A DNA stretch of 64,000 bases, taken from positions 62,001 to 126,000 of the forward strand of contig JAZSFP010000002.1 of the NCBI GenBank assembly GCA_045532295.1, read 5' to 3'. The number at the start of each line of letters is the position of its first letter. The stretch's first letter is position 1. A program made the position numbers and the translations under genes. The stretch comes from UBA10677 sp045532295. GTDB taxonomy: Bacteria; Bacillota; Clostridia; Christensenellales; Pumilibacteraceae. Under the pieces are notes generated by a model that saw only the letters and a list, made by a program, of their open reading frames with translations, searched no databases and was not told the origin of the DNA. This document shows, in pieces, positions 41,219 to 49,225 of this stretch.

Positions 41219-41251
41219 TGTAACCGAGAAAAACACGCAGTATTTCGCAGT
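41219..41251. repeat. 33-bp partial copy of the 94-bp repeat
   Basis: Matches positions 3-35 of the 94-bp unit (TGTAACCGAG to CGCAGT), then diverges just before the stop codon of the GH109-like gene at 41266. The whole interval 40843-41265 has no gene beyond these repeats. Confidence 0.8.
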
Positions 41252-41265
41252 ATTTTTCCGTAAAA

Positions 41266-42489
41266 TTAGAAGACGTCTTTACGCGGGCGTCTTACCCACT
41301 CTCCCGAAGTAAAGTCGGGAATTGCTTGAGGAGCACCGCCCATTGCGATGGATTGTTCGGACAAGGGAGTGATTACCATCCAAGCGGCTGCGTCGTACAC
41401 GTCGAGGGGGAATTCTTCGCCCGTTTTCGCGCAATGGATGATACGGCGGAGCATAATTCCGTCCATACCGCCGTGACCTTCGGATTTTTGTTCTTCGGTA
41501 ATCTGCGACCACTCGGGAGGAAGAAGGTGTTCAAACGAGTTAGCGGAATTTATATTGTTTTGGATATACACTACGGGGTCGAAAGTATGAACTTCCTTGC
41601 CTTCGGTAATTGCGCCGTTAAAACTCATATAGTACGAACCCATCGTGCCTCTTATGGTTATATCGCGGTTATAAAAGCCGGGGAGCGTAGTATCAAGTTT
41701 AAGGTGGATAGTTTCGCCGTTAGCGCACGTAATGATAGTATCAACGATGTCGCCTTGATTAAATTCTTGGTCTTTAAGCAACGGGTCTGCCTCGTCGCCT
41801 TTTTCTTTAATATAGCGTTTAAGTCCCATTGATTTAGAGGCTACGGACACGAGCGAAACCAAACGGTTTCCGCGGTTAACGTCGAGGATTTTGGCAATCG
41901 GGCCAAGTTCGTGAGTAGGATAGTTTTCTGCGTTGCGTTTGGTATAATGACGCAAACGATAATGACGAATTCTATTTCCCTCGGTAACCTCGCTACGAAG
42001 GTCGTGGCTGTACGCGCCAGAGCAATGTACTATGTCTCCAAAAACGCCTGCTCTTGCCATTTTAAGCGCCATAACTTCAGAGCGGTCAAAACAGCAGTTC
42101 TCCATAAACATAAGTTGAACGCCCGTCTCTTCTTGCGTGCGAACGAGTTGCCAGCACTCGTGAACGGAACACGCTCCGCCCACTTCCATAGCGGTCTTCT
42201 TGCCCGCTTTCATAGAGTCGATAGCAATTCTAATATGAGTTTCCCAAGCGGTATAAATAAATACGAGTTCTACCTCGGGGTCAGCAAGCACTTCTTTATA
42301 ATCGGTTACGGCTTTAGGATTATCGCCCTTTGCCTCGCGAATAATTCTTGCGCCCTCTTCCGCCCTATCAGCGTACGCGTCGCAAACGTAGAGAATATTA
42401 ACTTCTTTGCATTTTTTAAAGAACGCATTTCTAAGCGAGCCACCACGAAGTCCTTGTCCTATCAATGCTATTTTAAGTCTGTCGTCCAT
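41266..42489 (-). CDS. GH109-like NAD-dependent glycosidase (Gfo/Idh/MocA family)
   Basis: A 407-aa protein with a Rossmann domain (LKIALIGQGLRGGSL at 5-19). The segment ENYPTHELGPIAKILD near 190-205 matches the YPTH.LGP motif of GH109 alpha-N-acetylgalactosaminidases, where the His acts in an NAD+-dependent redox-elimination mechanism. Family members are often exported by Tat, but here there is no signal, so it acts inside the cell. A TTG start at 42498 is rejected in favour of ATG 42489, which has a GGAG site ten bases upstream. An inositol-type dehydrogenase remains possible. Confidence 0.75.
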   Translation of the reverse strand: MDDRLKIALIGQGLRGGSLRNAFFKKCKEVNILYVCDAYADRAEEGARIIREAKGDNPKAVTDYKEVLADPEVELVFIYTAWETHIRIAIDSMKAGKKTAMEVGGACSVHECWQLVRTQEETGVQLMFMENCCFDRSEVMALKMARAGVFGDIVHCSGAYSHDLRSEVTEGNRIRHYRLRHYTKRNAENYPTHELGPIAKILDVNRGNRLVSLVSVASKSMGLKRYIKEKGDEADPLLKDQEFNQGDIVDTIITCANGETIHLKLDTTLPGFYNRDITIRGTMGSYYMSFNGAITEGKEVHTFDPVVYIQNNINSANSFEHLLPPEWSQITEEQKSEGHGGMDGIMLRRIIHCAKTGEEFPLDVYDAAAWMVITPLSEQSIAMGGAPQAIPDFTSGEWVRRPRKDVF

Positions 42490-42522
42490 TTCCTTCAATC
42501 TCCAAATAATATCGTTGGCTTT

Positions 42523-42551
42523 ATTTTAACATATTGAAAATTTTTTTGCAA
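42523..42551 (-). promoter_or_regulatory. Promoter of the GH109-like gene
   Basis: Minus strand TTGCAA (42551-42546) followed by an A tract, 17-bp spacer, TAAAAT (42528-42523). Confidence 0.6.
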
Positions 42552-42596
42552 GAGTTTTTTTGCGATTGGCAACATTTTTTTAATATTTCACAACTT

Positions 42597-43775
42597 TTAT
42601 TCCGACGCCTTAAAATTATATATAGGCTTGATTATTTTTTCAATCGTTACGGTAGGCTCGATTAAGCGCACGATTTCTTCCATAGGCTTATACGCCATCG
42701 GCGCTTCGTCGAGCGTACTCTTGTTCGCAGTAGTGGTATAAATGCCTTCCATTACGCTCTTAAACTCGTCAAGAGAGAGTTGTTCTTTAGCGTCAGAGCG
42801 ACTTAATAGCCTGCCTGCTCCGTGAGGCGCGGAACAGTTCCACTCCTCGTTACCCTTGCCTATCGCTACGATACAGCCGTCGCGCATATTCATAGGTATA
42901 AGCAACTTTTCGCCTGCTTTTGCCGGCACTGCGCCTTTTCGAATTATTCCGTTATCGTCGATAAAGTTATGCACGGTTTCAAACGCGCCGTAAAAACGAA
43001 TACCTAAATATTTACATATATCTTTAGCGATTTTCTCACGGTTCTCTTTTGCAAAGCGTTGACATATGCGCATATCGTACATATAATCTTCCATATCCTT
43101 GCCGTCAAGATAGCAAAGTTCGTTGGGAATTTTAGTCTTATATGCGTACTTTTCGGTCAGTTTTTTAAGTTCTCCGTCTATATCCGCTTGACGATTTTCG
43201 CTCTTTAATCGTTCAATCAGTTCGCCTCGCTCCTCTTCGCTGACGCTCTTACAACGCTTAATTGCGAGTTTTTGATAGATATTCGCCACCTGCGTGCCTA
43301 AATTTCGCGAACCGCTATGAATAATGAGGTGTTTTTCGCCCTTTTCGTCAATATCCACTTCAATAAAGTGATTGCCTCCACCTAAACTACCCATTGAACA
43401 AAGAAGACGATTAAGGTCGCGCAGTTCGTTATAACATCTCAAGTCTTTTATGAGTTTTTCGCCGTCCGCCTCTTTTCTAACTCCACTACCAGAGGGAATA
43501 GTCTTCTTGATAAATTTATCCAACTCTTCAAGAGAAAACTCCGCCTTGAAGAGCGGAACGGTAAGCATACCGCAACCGATATCAACGCCGATGACGTTAG
43601 GTATTACTTTATCGTTCATCGTAGAGGTAAAACCCACCACGCAACCTTTTCCCACGTGGACGTCGGGCATTATGCGGATTTTTGCGCTCTCAAACGGGGG
43701 CTGAGCCATAAGCGTATAGATTTGATTTATAGCGTTAGGACCGACGTTTTCGGTAAAAATTTTCAAATCTGCCAT
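42597..43775 (-). CDS. rtcB: RtcB-family RNA ligase
   Basis: A 392-aa GTP- and Mn-dependent ligase that joins RNA 2',3'-cyclic phosphate or 3'-phosphate to 5'-OH ends. The metal ligands are in GVDIGCG (Asp65, Cys68), GGGNHFIEVD, HSGSRNLG and the guanylylated-His motif SAPHGAGRLLSR. Slightly shorter than the E. coli enzyme. No archease or rtcA gene is adjacent. A probable role is repair of stress- or toxin-cut tRNA. AAGGAG ribosome site; divergent from the Dabb operon. Confidence 0.92.
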   Translation of the reverse strand: MADLKIFTENVGPNAINQIYTLMAQPPFESAKIRIMPDVHVGKGCVVGFTSTMNDKVIPNVIGVDIGCGMLTVPLFKAEFSLEELDKFIKKTIPSGSGVRKEADGEKLIKDLRCYNELRDLNRLLCSMGSLGGGNHFIEVDIDEKGEKHLIIHSGSRNLGTQVANIYQKLAIKRCKSVSEEERGELIERLKSENRQADIDGELKKLTEKYAYKTKIPNELCYLDGKDMEDYMYDMRICQRFAKENREKIAKDICKYLGIRFYGAFETVHNFIDDNGIIRKGAVPAKAGEKLLIPMNMRDGCIVAIGKGNEEWNCSAPHGAGRLLSRSDAKEQLSLDEFKSVMEGIYTTTANKSTLDEAPMAYKPMEEIVRLIEPTVTIEKIIKPIYNFKASE

Positions 43776-43795
43776 TATCTTTCTCCTTTTATATT

Positions 43796-43824
43796 AGTTT
43801 ATCATAAATTTTTCATTATTGCAA
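43796..43824 (-). promoter_or_regulatory. Promoter of rtcB
   Basis: Minus strand TTGCAA (43824-43819), 17-bp spacer, TGA-TAAACT extended -10 (43801-43796). Confidence 0.55.
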
Positions 43825-43837
43825 CCGCTTTTTGTTC

Positions 43838-43866
43838 TTGACATACGCATTTTTATAGGGTATAAT
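43838..43866 (+). promoter_or_regulatory. Promoter of the Dabb-FTR-trx-esterase operon
   Basis: Perfect TTGACA (43838-43843), 17-bp spacer, perfect TATAAT (43861-43866). Confidence 0.9.
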
Positions 43867-43884
43867 ATCCTTACGGAGGTTGTT

Positions 43885-44184
43885 ATGGTTAAACACGTCG
43901 TTTGTTTCAAACTTATGGATAATAGCGAAGAAAACAAGCAAAAGGCAAAGGAAGTCCTCCTTTCAATGCGGGGCAACGTTCCTACTCTTCGCGGTATTGA
44001 AGTTGGCACTGACTTTCTCGGTTCTATTCGCTCGTTCGACGTTTATCTTTCCGTTCTTTTAGATAGCAAAGAGGCGCTTGAGCAGTACCAAAGTGACGAG
44101 TATCACTGCTCAGTAGTTAAGACTTATATGCACTCCGTGGTAGAAAAGTCCGTTGCGCTTGATTTTGAAATAGAGAATAACTAA
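43885..44184 (+). CDS. Stress-responsive A/B barrel (Dabb) domain protein
   Basis: A 99-aa protein of the Dabb family (PF07876): MVKHVVCFKL, then PTLRGIEVGTDF and SFDVYLSVLLDSKEALEQYQSDEYH in order. Such proteins form dimeric alpha/beta barrels; many have no known reaction. The ATG at 43885 is chosen because it has a GGAGG site and lies just after the consensus promoter; a longer frame to 43819 would begin before the promoter. First gene of a four-gene operon. Confidence 0.88.
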   Translation: MVKHVVCFKLMDNSEENKQKAKEVLLSMRGNVPTLRGIEVGTDFLGSIRSFDVYLSVLLDSKEALEQYQSDEYHCSVVKTYMHSVVEKSVALDFEIENN

Positions 44185-44208
44185 CGAAAACAGGGGGAAA
44201 ATAGTACT

Positions 44209-44406
44209 ATGAAGATCACCCTTAATCCTGATGAGGAAATTGTAAAGGTTGTTAAAGAAGGCTTGAAAGAGCGCGGTGGATACTGTCCTTGCCGTCGCGA
44301 AATTAAGCCCGAATATAAGTGTATGTGCGACGAATTTAAGGCGCAAATTGCAGACCCTAATTTCGAAGGGTTTTGTCATTGTATGCTTTATTATAAGCAC
44401 AAATAG
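44209..44406 (+). CDS. Minimal ferredoxin:thioredoxin reductase catalytic-chain-like protein
   Basis: A 65-aa iron-sulfur protein. Three Cys pairs CPC (26, 28), CMC (38, 40) and CHC (56, 58) match the FTR catalytic beta chain, in which four Cys hold a 4Fe-4S cluster and two form the redox disulfide. The first-to-last span fits the family, but the middle pair is shifted. The typical chain has about 110 residues, so this is a minimal form. Thioredoxin follows 9 bp later, fitting a role in reducing it. No FTR alpha subunit is nearby. Confidence 0.8.
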   Translation: MKITLNPDEEIVKVVKEGLKERGGYCPCRREIKPEYKCMCDEFKAQIADPNFEGFCHCMLYYKHK

Positions 44407-44415
44407 GAGGTTATT

Positions 44416-44724
44416 ATGGAAGTCGTTATCACTAAAGATAATTTTGAAGTGGAAGTTTTGCAGTCCGATAAGCCCGTAATCTTGGACTTTTGGGCAACTT
44501 GGTGCGGACCTTGTCGTATGATTGCGCCCGAACTTGAACAAATTGCAAACGAAAGGTCGGATATTAAAGTTGGCAAGGTCAACGTTGACGAGCAGGAAGA
44601 ACTCGCTATTGCGTTTAAGATTGCATCTATTCCCACTCTTATGCTTTTTAAAGAGGGCAAAGCAGTGGCGAGTATTCTTGGTTATAGAAAAAAGGACGAT
44701 ATTTTATCAGCGTTTAATCTTTAA
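44416..44724 (+). CDS. trxA: Thioredoxin
   Basis: A 102-aa thioredoxin with the active site WATWCGPCRM (Cys30, Cys33) and the cis-Pro loop SIPTLMLFKEG near 73-83. Standard length and fold. It reduces protein disulfides in the cytoplasm. AGGAGG ribosome site; lies directly after the FTR-like gene, which probably supplies electrons, instead of or beside an NADPH-dependent TrxB. Confidence 0.95.
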   Translation: MEVVITKDNFEVEVLQSDKPVILDFWATWCGPCRMIAPELEQIANERSDIKVGKVNVDEQEELAIAFKIASIPTLMLFKEGKAVASILGYRKKDDILSAFNL

Positions 44725-44733
44725 GGAGGCGTT

Positions 44734-45726
44734 ATGATTACTCTTCATCCTATTTTTCGCGACGGCGCGATACTTCAAGCAGAAAAGCCCGTTCGCGTTT
44801 TTGGAAAAGCTGAGGGCAAAATTACCGTTTCGGTAGGCGCGGACAAGCAGTCCATAACCGCCAACGGAGAGTTTTTACTTGAATTCCCTGCTCGTCCTTA
44901 CGGAGACAGTTGCGAAATTACTGCTACGCAAGGAAAAGAAAAAATCGTCGTGCGCGATATCGTTTTCGGCGATATTTTTCTCGTTGCAGGTCAAAGCAAT
45001 ATGCAATTTAAACTTTCAGAGGGAACTCCCGACGGAAAAATTTACGAGTGCGACGAAATTAGGCTATTCTCTCCACATCGCATAGAAAAGAACGAGCATT
45101 TTACGCCTGACGACGGTTGGGTTAAGTGTAACGAAAGCACTGCGCCTTTCTTTTCGGCTGTTGGTTATTTCGTGGCGCGCGATTACAATAAACTTACGGG
45201 AAAGGCGGTTGGGCTTATTAGTTGTTATCAGGGCGCAAGCGCAATCCAAAGTTGGATTCCCGAGGAAGTTTTACGCGAAGACGAACTTTACGATATTTGG
45301 GACGACGGCAGAAATTTTGATATACATAATCAAGACTACTCCTCTTGGGGCGCGCACGGTAAATTATACGATTACGCGCTTTGCCAAATTGCGCCTTTCC
45401 CGATGAAAGCAGTTTTATGGTATCAAGGCGAGAGTAACACCGTTATAAAAGAGGCGCTCGTCTACGATAAAGCGCTTAAGCGTATGGTGGAGTGTTTTAG
45501 AGAAGAACTTAATGACGAAAAACTTCCCTTCGTAATCGTTCAAATCGCTGATTACGATAATAGAGACGACGAGGCTTGGCGCGAAATTCAACGCGCGCAA
45601 GAGCGAGCAGTTGGCATTATCCCCTTCTCTTATCTCGTTAAGTCGGCTGATGTTTGCGAAAAAGATAACATTCACCCGCCTACTAAACACCTTCTCGCAA
45701 AGCGAATTGTCAATAAATTATTATAA
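44734..45726 (+). CDS. Sialate O-acetylesterase-like SGNH hydrolase, cytoplasmic
   Basis: A 330-aa protein. N-terminal sandwich (1-75) then an SGNH hydrolase domain. The nucleophile is Ser88 in VAGQSNMQF, block III is LWYQGESN near 227, and the Asp/His pair is in DNIHPPTK near 312-319. Shorter than most sialate O-acetylesterases (about 450-600 aa) and without a signal peptide. It removes acetyl groups from sugars such as O-acetyl sialic acid or acetylated oligosaccharides; the substrate is inferred. Its ribosome site overlaps the trxA stop. Confidence 0.8.
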   Translation: MITLHPIFRDGAILQAEKPVRVFGKAEGKITVSVGADKQSITANGEFLLEFPARPYGDSCEITATQGKEKIVVRDIVFGDIFLVAGQSNMQFKLSEGTPDGKIYECDEIRLFSPHRIEKNEHFTPDDGWVKCNESTAPFFSAVGYFVARDYNKLTGKAVGLISCYQGASAIQSWIPEEVLREDELYDIWDDGRNFDIHNQDYSSWGAHGKLYDYALCQIAPFPMKAVLWYQGESNTVIKEALVYDKALKRMVECFREELNDEKLPFVIVQIADYDNRDDEAWREIQRAQERAVGIIPFSYLVKSADVCEKDNIHPPTKHLLAKRIVNKLL

Positions 45727-45746
45727 CGGTATAGTTTTTTCGTAAC

Positions 45747-45779
45747 AAAAAACGCTAACTCAAACAAGTTAGCGTTTTT
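45747..45779. terminator. Bidirectional terminator, 13-bp stem
   Basis: AAAAACGCTAACT pairs perfectly with AGTTAGCGTTTTT around a six-base loop. It closes both the plus-strand operon ending at 45726 and the minus-strand operon ending at 45784. Confidence 0.9.
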
Positions 45780-45783
45780 ATTT

Positions 45784-47391
45784 TTATACTCCTCTATCAA
45801 AAAATCCTTTAAGTTCAACAGGGCTTTTGCCTACTGCTTTAATTTTACCAAGCAACACTTTCGCTACTGCGCGCTGTGAAGACTCAGTAAGCGAGAAAGC
45901 GTTTATATACTCTTTTAGATAGGGCATATCGAACAGTTTATAAGGGTCGCCAAAGGATACGCAAATAAAGCGTTTGTGCTGAAGAATATACGCTCTCCAA
46001 AGCACCATTATCGTGCTCCAGCCCACTCTTAACGAACCACCGTGATAGTCGCGCGAACTGATCTTACAGCAAAGCACTATCATATCGTACTCGTCCATAA
46101 TCTCTTTAATTTTATTATGTCCGGGGTTATCAAGATAGGTTACTATATGCCCGTACTTTTCAAGTTCGTCCTTAAATGCGTCGAACTCTTTGCCCGTAGG
46201 CGCATAAGGTTGTTGCATACCTGCAAGAAGGATTTTACTTCCCTTGGGTAAGTCGCTCGGAATAATTTTATTATAGTCGCGAACGACGCAAATACTCTTA
46301 TCCGCAATCTCTTGAGAAATGCTCTCAGCGTCGCCCTCAACCACGATTGCCTTTTCACGCTCTTCGTTGTTTTCCTCGAAAAGTCTTACCTTATCCTTAA
46401 GTTTAAGCACTCTCTTTACTGCGTCGCGAAGTCTTTCCATAGAAAGTTCTCCGCTCTCTACCGCCTTTTTAATCTCGTCAAAATCGGTAGGCTCGGGGAA
46501 AAGTATCATATCTCCGCCTGCCTTTAAGAAGGATACGCCAAGTTTGGTAACGTCGGGAATAGACGCGGAAATTCCTACCATACTCATAGCGTCGGAAACG
46601 ATACAGCCGTCAAACCCGAGTTCGCCTTTTAAGAGTTTAGTCATAAGCGAATAACTTACGCCCGCGGGTGGCGCGCCGTAAAATTCGTCAATATCGTCCT
46701 CACACGAAGGGAGCGCAACGTGTCCCGTCATTACGGACGGAACGCCTGCTTTGAACAGTTCTTTATACACGTAACCGTAAGTATTCATCCACTCTTCTTT
46801 GCTTAATGTGTTGATTGCCGTACAAAAGTGCGAATTTCTCTCGTCTACGCCTTGACCAGGGAAATGCTTTGCGCAAGTAACCATATTGCCGTTATCTTGC
46901 ATACCGGTAATAAACGCTTTTGCTATTTTAACGATATGCTTAGGATCGTCGGATATTGCTCGAATATTAGTTTCAGGCGAGCGGAAGTTGTAGTTGATAT
47001 CGACTACGGGCGAGAAAGTCCAGTGAACGCCGTTTTTTCTACAAATCTGTCCCGTAATTCTTCCTGCTCTTTCGATTAAGTCAGCGTCGTCAGTTGCTCC
47101 CCACGCCATATTGTTGGGAAGAGTTACTTCATTTTTCAGGACGTTTCCTGCGCCGTGCTCAACGTCAGCGGCTATAATTACCGGAACGGTAGAATATTTG
47201 TTTGCAATGCGAGTATATTCTCTTATCTGCTCTTCGGTCATACCACCGCCCATAAAGATACCGCCCACGTGGATTTTAGAGAGAATTTTCTCCACTTCCT
47301 TGGGATCGTCTTTTGCGTAAACGTCAAAACAAAGCGTTTGACCGATAAGTTCGTCAAAACTTAAGCCGTCAATAATCTTATCGTAATCCAT
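45784..47391 (-). CDS. GH3-family hydrolase, NagZ-like, with altered His dyad
   Basis: A 535-aa cytoplasmic protein with a GH3 barrel (1-340) and a flavodoxin-like C-terminal domain (350-530). The nucleophile is Asp267 in IVSDAMSM. KHFPGQGVDERNSHF at 175-189 matches the NagZ loop that carries the catalytic His (His188), but the Asp partner of the usual DSH is Asn here. This points to a beta-N-acetylhexosaminidase or phosphorylase-like GH3 enzyme. It is the last gene of an operon with an esterase and an oxidoreductase. Confidence 0.78.
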   Translation of the reverse strand: MDYDKIIDGLSFDELIGQTLCFDVYAKDDPKEVEKILSKIHVGGIFMGGGMTEEQIREYTRIANKYSTVPVIIAADVEHGAGNVLKNEVTLPNNMAWGATDDADLIERAGRITGQICRKNGVHWTFSPVVDINYNFRSPETNIRAISDDPKHIVKIAKAFITGMQDNGNMVTCAKHFPGQGVDERNSHFCTAINTLSKEEWMNTYGYVYKELFKAGVPSVMTGHVALPSCEDDIDEFYGAPPAGVSYSLMTKLLKGELGFDGCIVSDAMSMVGISASIPDVTKLGVSFLKAGGDMILFPEPTDFDEIKKAVESGELSMERLRDAVKRVLKLKDKVRLFEENNEEREKAIVVEGDAESISQEIADKSICVVRDYNKIIPSDLPKGSKILLAGMQQPYAPTGKEFDAFKDELEKYGHIVTYLDNPGHNKIKEIMDEYDMIVLCCKISSRDYHGGSLRVGWSTIMVLWRAYILQHKRFICVSFGDPYKLFDMPYLKEYINAFSLTESSQRAVAKVLLGKIKAVGKSPVELKGFFDRGV

Positions 47392-47393
47392 TA

Positions 47394-48023
47394 TTATTCT
47401 CCTTTTCTATGTGAAAGTAGCCATTTATAAATCTCGGGGTTTGCGAAAGTCTCGTCCCAACAGTTGTGCCATACGCCCTCGTAAACGGTCAATTTTGCGT
47501 TTCCGCCGTAGAAGTTTACGCGATCAACGAGTCGCCTTGCCTCGTCGCAATAAACCGCGTCGTCAAGCGAGCCGTGGAAAGCCCAAACGGGACATTTTAC
47601 CTTAGCGGTATTCCATACCATACCGCCTCCACAACAAATTATGCTTGCTGCAAATAGCGTGGGAAAGGACATTAAAAGTTGCCAAGCGCCGTATCCGCCC
47701 ATACTTACGCCCGAAATATAAATGCGCGTTTTATCTATATACGGTCTTTCCGTTGCCCAAAGCACGAAATCTTTAAGTTGCTCGAAAATATCGTACCAAG
47801 TATCTGCAAAACATTGTGGCATCGTTACGACGAAAGGGAATTCTTCCGCTACCTCTATTCCCTTTTTAAGTAAAGGATAGGATGCAAACGCCTCTAACTC
47901 TTCCTCCGTGTTTCCTCTATACCCTGCGCCCGGAAGATGAATAATGAGTGGGTATTTTTCGTCTTCACTAAAGTTATCGGGACGATGCTCGTAGTATCTT
48001 AAATTCTTGTATTTTCCTTTCAT
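47394..48023 (-). CDS. Alpha/beta hydrolase, esterase-like
   Basis: A 209-aa alpha/beta hydrolase of the PHB-depolymerase/feruloyl-esterase-like type. Nucleophile Ser in ISGVSMGGYGAW near 104-115, acid Asp in FHGSLDDAV near 155-163, His in EGVWHNCWD near 187-195. No signal peptide, so it acts on imported esters. It lies 2 bp upstream of the GH3 gene and likely removes ester groups (for example acetyl) from the oligosaccharides. Confidence 0.78.
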   Translation of the reverse strand: MKGKYKNLRYYEHRPDNFSEDEKYPLIIHLPGAGYRGNTEEELEAFASYPLLKKGIEVAEEFPFVVTMPQCFADTWYDIFEQLKDFVLWATERPYIDKTRIYISGVSMGGYGAWQLLMSFPTLFAASIICCGGGMVWNTAKVKCPVWAFHGSLDDAVYCDEARRLVDRVNFYGGNAKLTVYEGVWHNCWDETFANPEIYKWLLSHRKGE

Positions 48024-48043
48024 CTCTTGCTCCTTTATACAAA

Positions 48044-48070
48044 TAACGGGCAGGTTAGACCCACCCGTTA
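48044..48070 (-). promoter_or_regulatory. Hairpin between the oxidoreductase and esterase genes
   Basis: TAACGGG...CCCGTTA with inner GGT/ACC forms a 12-bp stem as RNA if two G-U pairs are allowed, with a three-base loop. No long T run follows, so partial termination or RNA processing is more likely than full termination. Confidence 0.5.
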
Positions 48071-48081
48071 AAAGTAACGGT

Positions 48082-49149
48082 TTATTTTATAATTACTTCA
48101 TGGCCCGTTTGCGCGCTCTCGTAGATAGCGTCGAGGATTTTCATCATCTCTACGCCGTCTTCAGCAGTTGCTCTAAGGGGCGTGCCGTTCATAATCGCCG
48201 AAACGAAACAGTCGATTTCCTTGTTAAACGCGCTACCGTCAAACGCAGTAGGCATATCAAGGGTGATATCTGCAAGATAGTCGTCAATTTCACTATGGAA
48301 AGAGAACGAGGGATTGAGCGTTACACCGCCCTTGTCGCCGAAGAGTTCTACCTTGCCTTCGTTCTTACCAACGTTAAGCGAGAAACTTGCCTCTACGTGA
48401 AGAACTTCGCCGTTGTCAAAGCGAATCATAGCGGACGCAAGGTCTTCTACGTCGCAAATATCGTCCTTTCCCTTATAGGATGCGGAAACGTATTCTTTTT
48501 CACTCTTGAGGTTCATTCTATTGTAAAGTTTTCTAAAGGTTGCTCCGTAAACCGATACGGGTTTAGGACCGCCCGAAAGATAACGAACGAGGTCGATTAC
48601 GTGAACGCCGAGGTCGATAAGAGGACCGCCTCCGCTACGCGCCTTTTCGCCAAACCATCCGCCAGGGTTTCCGTTTCTGCGAATATAGGTTGCTTTTGCG
48701 TAGTAGATTTCACCCAAACGGCCGTTGTTTACAAAGTCGGTGGTAATATCTGCGTCCTTACCAAATCTGCGAACGAAACCGATAGTAAGAATTTTACCGT
48801 TTTTCTCTGCCGCCTCTTTCATCTCTTCCGCCTCTTTTGCGTTAAGAGCCATAGGTTTTTCGCAAAGAACGTGCTTACCTGCGTTAAGAGCGGCAATGGT
48901 AGCAGGCGCGTGCGCGCTATTCCAAGTACAAACGCTTACCGCGTCAATCTCGGGGAGCGCTTTGAACATTTCGTTGTAATCAGCGTAAAGTCTGTCAATT
49001 TTGTACTGCTCGCCCTTGCTTTTAAGTATCTTTTCGTCGATGTCGCAGAACGCGTAAAGTTCAACGTTAGGGTTAGCAAGATAAGCGTTGATATGACTGT
49101 AAGAAATACTGCCAACGCCGATAACGGCTACTTTTAATTTCTCATTCAT
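48082..49149 (-). CDS. Gfo/Idh/MocA-family oxidoreductase
   Basis: A 355-aa NAD(P)-dependent dehydrogenase. Rossmann turn VAVIGVGSISYSHI at 7-20, CEKPMALNAKEAEEM near 96-110 with the family's EKP motif, and a C-terminal sandwich domain with GGGPLIDLGVHVIDLVRYL near 167-185 holding the catalytic His. It probably oxidises or epimerises a sugar or inositol released from the glycan. No GH109 YPTH motif, so it differs from 41266-42489. Start of an operon with its own promoter at 49184-49212. Confidence 0.85.
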   Translation of the reverse strand: MNEKLKVAVIGVGSISYSHINAYLANPNVELYAFCDIDEKILKSKGEQYKIDRLYADYNEMFKALPEIDAVSVCTWNSAHAPATIAALNAGKHVLCEKPMALNAKEAEEMKEAAEKNGKILTIGFVRRFGKDADITTDFVNNGRLGEIYYAKATYIRRNGNPGGWFGEKARSGGGPLIDLGVHVIDLVRYLSGGPKPVSVYGATFRKLYNRMNLKSEKEYVSASYKGKDDICDVEDLASAMIRFDNGEVLHVEASFSLNVGKNEGKVELFGDKGGVTLNPSFSFHSEIDDYLADITLDMPTAFDGSAFNKEIDCFVSAIMNGTPLRATAEDGVEMMKILDAIYESAQTGHEVIIK

Positions 49150-49183
49150 TATTCTATTCTCCTGTATTATTAGGGTTATTATA

Positions 49184-49212
49184 ATAATAAACTAACTAAT
49201 GTTTTTTTGCAA
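49184..49212 (-). promoter_or_regulatory. Promoter of the oxidoreductase-esterase-GH3 operon
   Basis: Minus strand TTGCAA (49212-49207) followed by an A tract, 17-bp spacer, TATTAT (49189-49184). No clear terminator separates it from the upstream lipoprotein gene, so read-through from the importer locus is also possible. Confidence 0.6.
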
Positions 49213-49225
49213 GCGTTTTAAGGTC

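Noticed and set aside
40789..41236. Two short minus-strand frames across the 94-bp repeats
   Set aside because: They translate repeat DNA, lack ribosome sites, and resemble the spurious CHTERSDS-type proteins often called from intergenic repeats.
40885..41251. CRISPR array
   Set aside because: Only two full copies, a unit of 94 bp, unequal spacing and no cas genes in the window.
42490..42498. TTG start for the GH109-like gene at 42498
   Set aside because: The GGAG site is only one base from it; ATG 42489 has normal spacing.
48007..49137. A 376-codon open frame on the plus strand
   Set aside because: It is antisense to the Gfo/Idh/MocA gene 48082-49149, which has clear motifs and its own ribosome site and promoter.
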